In this document: positions 6,737-10,909 of the stretch, one piece after another
Position numbering within the stretch: the stretch's first letter is position 1
Layout: the number at the start of each line of letters is the position of its first letter
Assembly: GCA_013205155.1 (NCBI GenBank)
Contig: JABMMT010000091.1
Span: 1-10,909, forward strand
Direction: 5' to 3'
Source of the DNA: Betaproteobacteria bacterium
Lineage (GTDB): Bacteria > Pseudomonadota > Gammaproteobacteria > Burkholderiales > Burkholderiaceae
Length of the DNA: 10,909 nucleotides
Translations under genes and position numbers: made by a program
The notes under the pieces: generated by a model
Database searches by the model: none
Told to the model about the DNA's origin: nothing
Seen by the model: the letters and a program-made list of their open reading frames with translations, nothing else

Positions 6737-8359
6737 ATGCTTAATTTAGAAAATACTTTCGCAAATCCTACTGCAATAACTAATGCTGGCTATGAAGCGC
6801 CCAAGCGTTTTTTAATCTTAGGTCTCGGAGAGTCTGGTGTTGCCATGGCTAAATGGTGCTTGCGAAATGGTGCTTCTGTTCGTTTCACTGATACTCGAGA
6901 TCAGTCTAAATTTACCGATACACAAAATGTCTGGTTAGAGGAGCTAAAGTTTGCTGGTCTTAAAGATATTCAATTTGGACCTTTAGTTGATGACTGCTTA
7001 ACTGATATTGATGTGATTGGCATCAGCCCGGGATTATCTCCATTAAAAGAGCCAGCCCAATCATTTTTAGTAAAGGCTAGAAAATCTAGAGTAGATGTTT
7101 GGAGTGAGATTGAGTTTTTTGCCCGCGCAATAGCCGCTCTTGAGCGCATGGCCTTAACACGCAACTCAGCTTATGCATCAACAGTGCTCGCTATTACTGG
7201 AACAAACGGCAAGACAACAACAACTGCGCTTACAGGTCAACTGTGTGAGCGAGCAGGTAAGAAGGTGGCAGTAGCAGGAAATATCAGTCCAGCAGCCTTA
7301 GAAAAATTAATGTCTTGTTTGGATGAATCTGATCAGTTAGAGGATATGCCTGATATTTGGGTGTTGGAGTTATCTAGCTTCCAGTTGGTTTACACCTCTA
7401 CTTTGAATGCCACTGCTGCCACTGTACTGAATCTCTCGCAAGACCATTTAGATTGGCATGGCGACATGTCGTCATATGGAGATGCAAAGGTAAAAATATT
7501 TGGTACTGACACAGTTTGCATCTTAAATCGCGATGATCCCTTAGTAATGGGATTACTTTCTGAAGATCAAAAAACGAAGCGCTCAATACTGACCTTTGGC
7601 GCGAATCAACCCAATGAGCAGGGCACATTTGGTATCGAGCATGACTTGCGTGCTGGAGGGATTGATTGGCTGGTATGGGCTGAGATTGATGAAGATATTG
7701 AGCTGAAGCCTAGGCGTCGTCGTAAGAGTGCTGTAGTGGAAGAAGATGAGCCTTTGCGTTTGAAGCGCTTAATACCTGCTGATGCACTGCGTATTCGGGG
7801 GCGCCACAATGCATTAAATGCTTTGGCTGCATTAGCTTTAGCTAGGGCAGCTCGTTTACCCATGAATATTTTGTTACATGGTTTACGTGATTATCATGGG
7901 GAGCCCCATCGTGTTCAAAGTATCGCGATTGTTAACGATGTCGAATATATCGATGACAGCAAGGGAACAAATGTAGGTGCAACTGTCGCAGCATTAAATG
8001 GTTTAGGTAATAGTGCAGCAGGCAAGCGAATTTGGTTGATTGCTGGTGGCGATGGAAAAAGTCAAGACTTTAGCCCATTACGCGAACCTGCATTGCGCTT
8101 TGTCAAGGGCGCCTTCTTGATTGGCCAAGATGCAGAGAAAATTGCAGAAGCCCTCAGTGAAAAAGTACCGTGCACTAATAGTGTCACCTTGCAAGCCGCA
8201 GTTCAAGCAGTTGCTAGACAAGCCCAATCGGGGGATCTTGTCTTGCTATCGCCTGCATGTGCAAGCTTTGATCAGTTTCGTGATTACGTTGAGCGCGCCG
8301 AAGTATTTTTCTCTGAAGTTGAAGAATTGAGTATGCGACTCGAAGGAGTTCAAGTATGA
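6737..8359 (+). CDS. murD: MurD, UDP-MurNAc-L-alanine:D-glutamate ligase
   Basis: This cytoplasmic ATP-dependent ligase adds D-glutamate to UDP-MurNAc-L-Ala. The N-terminal nucleotide-sugar domain shows LILGLGESGVAMA at about 26-38, followed by P-loop TGTNGKT at 154-160, ELSSFQL at 211-217, LSQDHLDWHG at 233-242 and Lys251 in YGDAKVKIF, the expected carbamoylated lysine. The C-terminal domain has GGDGKSQDFSPL at 437-448 and LSPACASFDQF at 504-514. At 540 residues it is about 100 longer than E. coli MurD (438). The excess is an N-terminal extension of about 20 residues, added residues before the P-loop, and a charged insertion at about 315-346 (RRRRK then EEDE). The ATG is the first possible start after an in-frame TGA at 6710-6712. 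It lies 13 bases past mraY with no convincing Shine-Dalgarno site. The end overlaps ftsW (ATGA). Confidence 0.96.
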   Translation: MLNLENTFANPTAITNAGYEAPKRFLILGLGESGVAMAKWCLRNGASVRFTDTRDQSKFTDTQNVWLEELKFAGLKDIQFGPLVDDCLTDIDVIGISPGLSPLKEPAQSFLVKARKSRVDVWSEIEFFARAIAALERMALTRNSAYASTVLAITGTNGKTTTTALTGQLCERAGKKVAVAGNISPAALEKLMSCLDESDQLEDMPDIWVLELSSFQLVYTSTLNATAATVLNLSQDHLDWHGDMSSYGDAKVKIFGTDTVCILNRDDPLVMGLLSEDQKTKRSILTFGANQPNEQGTFGIEHDLRAGGIDWLVWAEIDEDIELKPRRRRKSAVVEEDEPLRLKRLIPADALRIRGRHNALNALAALALARAARLPMNILLHGLRDYHGEPHRVQSIAIVNDVEYIDDSKGTNVGATVAALNGLGNSAAGKRIWLIAGGDGKSQDFSPLREPALRFVKGAFLIGQDAEKIAEALSEKVPCTNSVTLQAAVQAVARQAQSGDLVLLSPACASFDQFRDYVERAEVFFSEVEELSMRLEGVQV

Positions 8360-9627
8360 GTTTAAGAGAAAAACTATTTCCTGAAAATCGTATAGGCCTA
8401 AACCGATTCTGGAATTTCTCAAGGGGTGGTATAGATAATTTCCGTAGCGGCTTAAGAGATGCCGTGTCTGGCGTAGAGCAAACTCGCTCTCGCATGATGG
8501 ATTACGACCAGTTACTAGTTTGGGCAGTTTTATCGTTAGCATTGATTGGTTTAGTGATGGTGTATTCAGCCTCAATTACTTTGGCTGATGGCCCAAAGTA
8601 TGCCAATTACAGCAGCAATTTCTTCTTGATACGCCACCTCATTTCTTTGAGTATTGCTATTGGTGTGGCAATTTGGGTATTTAAGATTCCGACGAGGGTT
8701 TGGGATCGATATTCACCGGTCATTTTTGGATTAACTGTGCTGCTTTTAATTGCCGTTCTCATTCCTGGTATTGGTAAAGGCGTTAATGGCGCCAAACGTT
8801 GGATTATGTTGGGCCCCCTGACTTTTCAGCCTTCAGAACTAATGAAGTTTGCTGCAGTGATCTTTGCTGCAAGTTACACCGTGCAACGTCAAGAGTATCT
8901 GCACTCATTTGTAAAAGGCATGTTACCAATGGGTGTGGCAGTCGCTTTGGTTGGTGGCTTGCTAATGGCTGAGCCTGATATGGGCGCCCTTGTGGTTATA
9001 GGCTTAATAGCATTTGGAATTTTATTTTTAGGCGGTATCAATGCCAAATTATTTGGTGGCCTAATGATGGTGGGCTTTTTAAGCGTGGCAATCATGATTG
9101 CCCTGTCGCCCTTTCGTCGTGGACGAATGCTTGCTTTTATGGATCCATGGCAAGTGGATAACGCTGCTAATAAGGGTTATCAATTAACCCATTCACTAAT
9201 GGCATTTGGCCGAGGAGAGTGGTTTGGTACAGGGCTAGGTGGAAGTGTAGAGAAACTGCATTACCTGCCGGAAGCTCATACTGATTTCATCATGGCTGTG
9301 ATCGGAGAGGAGCTTGGCTTTGTAGGTGTAGTAGTGGTGATCTTCCTCTTTTATTGGATTGTTCGGCGCGCTTTCATCATTGGCCGTACAGCTTTGCAAT
9401 TGGATCGAAGTTTTGCTGGTCTAGCAGCAAAAGGCGTTGCAATTTGGATTGGTTGGCAAGCGTTTATCAACATGGGCGTGAACCTAGGCCTATTGCCCAC
9501 TAAAGGTTTGACATTGCCATTAGTGAGCTATGGTGGATCAGGTATTTTGATGAATGCTGTAGCAATTGCTATGTTGCTTCGGATTGATTATGAGAACCGC
9601 ATCTTGATGCGTGGAGGGAAGTTGTGA
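8356..9627 (+). CDS. ftsW: FtsW, SEDS-family septal peptidoglycan glycosyltransferase
   Basis: This 423-residue polytopic membrane protein polymerises lipid II at the septum as the partner of FtsI. A cytoplasmic N-terminal region of about 50 residues precedes roughly ten membrane segments. SEDS signatures are KGVNGAKRWI at 141-150, QPSELMKFAAV at 158-168, the loop LPEAHTDFIMAVIGEELG at 304-321 with Asp310 as the expected catalytic acid, and PTKGLTLPLVSYGGSG at 381-396. It is similar in length to E. coli FtsW (414), and its position between murD and murG supports FtsW over the elongation paralogue RodA. The start overlaps the murD stop (ATGA) and is supported by AAGGAG at 8343-8348, seven bases upstream. 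The end overlaps murG. Confidence 0.97.
   Translation: MSLREKLFPENRIGLNRFWNFSRGGIDNFRSGLRDAVSGVEQTRSRMMDYDQLLVWAVLSLALIGLVMVYSASITLADGPKYANYSSNFFLIRHLISLSIAIGVAIWVFKIPTRVWDRYSPVIFGLTVLLLIAVLIPGIGKGVNGAKRWIMLGPLTFQPSELMKFAAVIFAASYTVQRQEYLHSFVKGMLPMGVAVALVGGLLMAEPDMGALVVIGLIAFGILFLGGINAKLFGGLMMVGFLSVAIMIALSPFRRGRMLAFMDPWQVDNAANKGYQLTHSLMAFGRGEWFGTGLGGSVEKLHYLPEAHTDFIMAVIGEELGFVGVVVVIFLFYWIVRRAFIIGRTALQLDRSFAGLAAKGVAIWIGWQAFINMGVNLGLLPTKGLTLPLVSYGGSGILMNAVAIAMLLRIDYENRILMRGGKL
9613..9618 (+). promoter_or_regulatory. Shine-Dalgarno site of murG
   Basis: GGAGGG within the last ftsW codons lies five bases before the GTG at 9624. It supports the non-ATG start of murG, which also overlaps the ftsW stop as GTGA. 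Confidence 0.75.
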
Positions 9628-10697
9628 CAAAACCCTCAATTCTTGTGATGGCTGGCGGTACTGGCGGACATATTTTCCCGGGTCTTGCCGTCGCTGAATA
9701 TTTGCGGATCTGTGGCTGGAATGTGGCTTGGTTGGGCAATCGAAATGGGATGGAGTACCGCTTAGTGAAGTCCTGTGATTTTCCTTTTGAAGCAGTAGAT
9801 TTTGGTGGCTTACGTGGCAAAGGGCTCAAGGCCAAACTAATGCTGCCAATGAATTTGATACGAGCTTGTTTTCAAAGTTGGAAAATTATGCGCCGCCTTA
9901 AACCAAGCGTGGTTTTAGGTATGGGCGGCTATATTACTTTCCCTGGCGGCTTAGTCACCAAATTATTAAAGCGCCCATTAGTTTTACACGAATCTAATTC
10001 GGTTGCAGGTAGTGCAAATCGCGCTCTCGCCAAAATTGCGATGCGAGTATTAACAGGATTTCCAGACACGATTAACTCTGCAGAGTGGGTTGGTAACCCT
10101 ATACGTGAAGAGTTTGAGCATATTCCTTTGCCAGCATTACGTTACGAAGAGCGGCAAGGTCCTTTATCGATTTTGGTTGTAGGTGGAAGCTTGGGTGCGG
10201 CAGCTTTAAATGAAAACATTCCAGCAGCTTTGGCATTGATTCCTATAAAAGATCGACCCAAGATAATCCATCAGGCAGGCGATAAGCATTTGGCGGAACT
10301 ACAAATGCGCTATGAGCAGTTGGGGGTTACGGCGGATATTCGCTCATTTATTAATGATATGCCAGCGGCATACGCTCAAGCAGATTTGGTCATTTGCCGC
10401 TCGGGGGCAATGACTGTTTCGGAGTTGGCTGCCTGTGGCGTTGCATCTTGTTTAGTGCCATTTCCATATGCGATTGATGATCATCAAACTGCTAATGCAA
10501 AATTTTTGTCGGATGCAGATGCCGCAATGTTGTTACCACAGCCATTACTCAATCCTCAGGATTTGGCATTAATGATTCAAAATATTAATCGCTCCGATCT
10601 AAAAGCGATGGCATTGCGTGCCCATGCTTTATCTAAGCTGCACGCTACTCAACGAGTTGCCGAGGTATGTGCAAATTGTGCGGGAGTGGGCGTATGA
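9624..10697 (+). CDS. murG: MurG, lipid II synthase (GlcNAc transferase)
   Basis: This GT28-family glycosyltransferase acts on the inner face of the membrane, transferring GlcNAc from UDP-GlcNAc to lipid I to make lipid II. It is 357 residues (E. coli 355) with the two expected Rossmann domains. The N-domain has the glycine-rich AGGTGGHIFPGLAVA at 10-24 with His16, GLRGKGLKA at 62-70, GMGGYITFPGGL at 99-110, and HESNSVAG with Asn125 at 122-129. The C-domain has VVGGSLGAAALN at 185-196 and the UDP-GlcNAc site CRSGAMTVSELAACG at 258-272 with Glu267, followed by PFPYAIDDHQTANA at 279-292. The start is GTG, overlapping the ftsW stop. No later start is credible because the sugar-binding glycine loop begins at residue 10. 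The end overlaps murC (ATGA). Confidence 0.97.
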   Translation: MTKPSILVMAGGTGGHIFPGLAVAEYLRICGWNVAWLGNRNGMEYRLVKSCDFPFEAVDFGGLRGKGLKAKLMLPMNLIRACFQSWKIMRRLKPSVVLGMGGYITFPGGLVTKLLKRPLVLHESNSVAGSANRALAKIAMRVLTGFPDTINSAEWVGNPIREEFEHIPLPALRYEERQGPLSILVVGGSLGAAALNENIPAALALIPIKDRPKIIHQAGDKHLAELQMRYEQLGVTADIRSFINDMPAAYAQADLVICRSGAMTVSELAACGVASCLVPFPYAIDDHQTANAKFLSDADAAMLLPQPLLNPQDLALMIQNINRSDLKAMALRAHALSKLHATQRVAEVCANCAGVGV

Positions 10698-10909
10698 AGC
10701 ATATCGTTCAGCAAATTCATTTTGTCGGTATTGGTGGTGCAGGCATGAGTGGCATCGCCGAGGTCTTATTGAATTTGGGCTACCAAGTCTCTGGATCAGA
10801 TTTAGCTGAAAGTGCTACCACCAAGCATCTTGGTGAATTAGGTGCTGTTATTCATATTGGGCATGACCCAAGAAATATTGGAACAGCAGAAGCTGTTGTG
10901 ATATCAACC
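10694..10909 (+). CDS. murC: MurC, UDP-MurNAc:L-alanine ligase, 5' part
   Basis: This is the first 72 codons of MurC, open to the window edge. MurC is the cytoplasmic ligase that adds L-alanine to UDP-MurNAc, the first peptide step. The visible part is the N-terminal nucleotide-binding fold: HFVGIGGAGMSGIAEVLLN from residue 9, with the GxGGxGMSGIA motif typical of MurC, then VSGSDLAES, and AEAVVIST at the truncated end. The ATP site and C-terminal domain are outside the window. The ATG overlaps the murG stop (ATGA), with GGAG at 10683-10686 seven bases upstream. Mpl (the recycling murein peptide ligase) has a similar N-terminus, but the position directly after murG makes MurC much more likely. 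Confidence 0.93.
   Translation, partial: MKHIVQQIHFVGIGGAGMSGIAEVLLNLGYQVSGSDLAESATTKHLGELGAVIHIGHDPRNIGTAEAVVIST

Noticed and set aside
10618..10809. Overlapping + strand frame of 63 codons across the murG/murC junction
   Set aside because: It overlaps the conserved end of MurG and the conserved nucleotide-binding start of MurC in a different frame; the composition of the product is typical of a shadow frame. The + strand frame at 8121-8330 inside murD is rejected for the same reason.
1..10909. Novel defence, mobile or secondary-metabolism system
   Set aside because: Every base belongs to a recognised dcw gene or a very short junction. I found no transposase, integrase, tRNA, CRISPR repeat, toxin-antitoxin pair or composition shift.

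Overview
The window is an uninterrupted stretch of the division and cell wall (dcw) cluster, all on the + strand, from a Gram-negative bacterium. The gene order is rsmH (3' part) - ftsL - ftsI - murE - murF - mraY - murD - ftsW - murG - murC (5' part). This is the canonical proteobacterial order. Several protein details point to Betaproteobacteria, order Burkholderiales: a very short FtsL, a MurD enlarged by a charged insertion, a 389-residue MraY and a MurF with an NNAQREHQEF motif. The base composition is only moderate in GC (about mid-40s percent by eye), with many A/T third positions, which would suit a Polynucleobacter-like freshwater lineage better than high-GC Burkholderia. The genus is an inference from memory of these families, not a database result.

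Layout: 1-548 is the end of the 16S rRNA methyltransferase RsmH. 545-2577 holds the divisome proteins FtsL and FtsI (PBP3). 2574-8359 holds the cytoplasmic and membrane precursor steps MurE, MurF, MraY and MurD. 8356-9627 is the SEDS glycosyltransferase FtsW, 9624-10697 is MurG, and 10694-10909 is the start of MurC, cut by the window edge. There is essentially no non-coding DNA. Eight of nine junctions overlap by 1-10 bases; the exception is a 13-base gap between mraY and murD. I see no internal promoter, terminator, RNA gene, mobile element or CRISPR array.

Together the genes cover most of the lipid II pathway: MurC, MurD, MurE and MurF add the peptide to UDP-MurNAc, MraY and MurG make lipids I and II, and FtsW with FtsI polymerise and cross-link septal peptidoglycan, with FtsL as part of the activating complex. 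The DNPR motif in MurE predicts meso-diaminopimelate peptidoglycan.

No undescribed system is visible; this is a conserved housekeeping region. The points most worth checking are: a MurF that has histidine where E. coli MurF has its carbamoylated Lys202; a 45-base cluster of inverted repeats inside ftsI at the boundary of the transpeptidase domain; an FtsL with almost no cytoplasmic tail; and a charged insertion in MurD.
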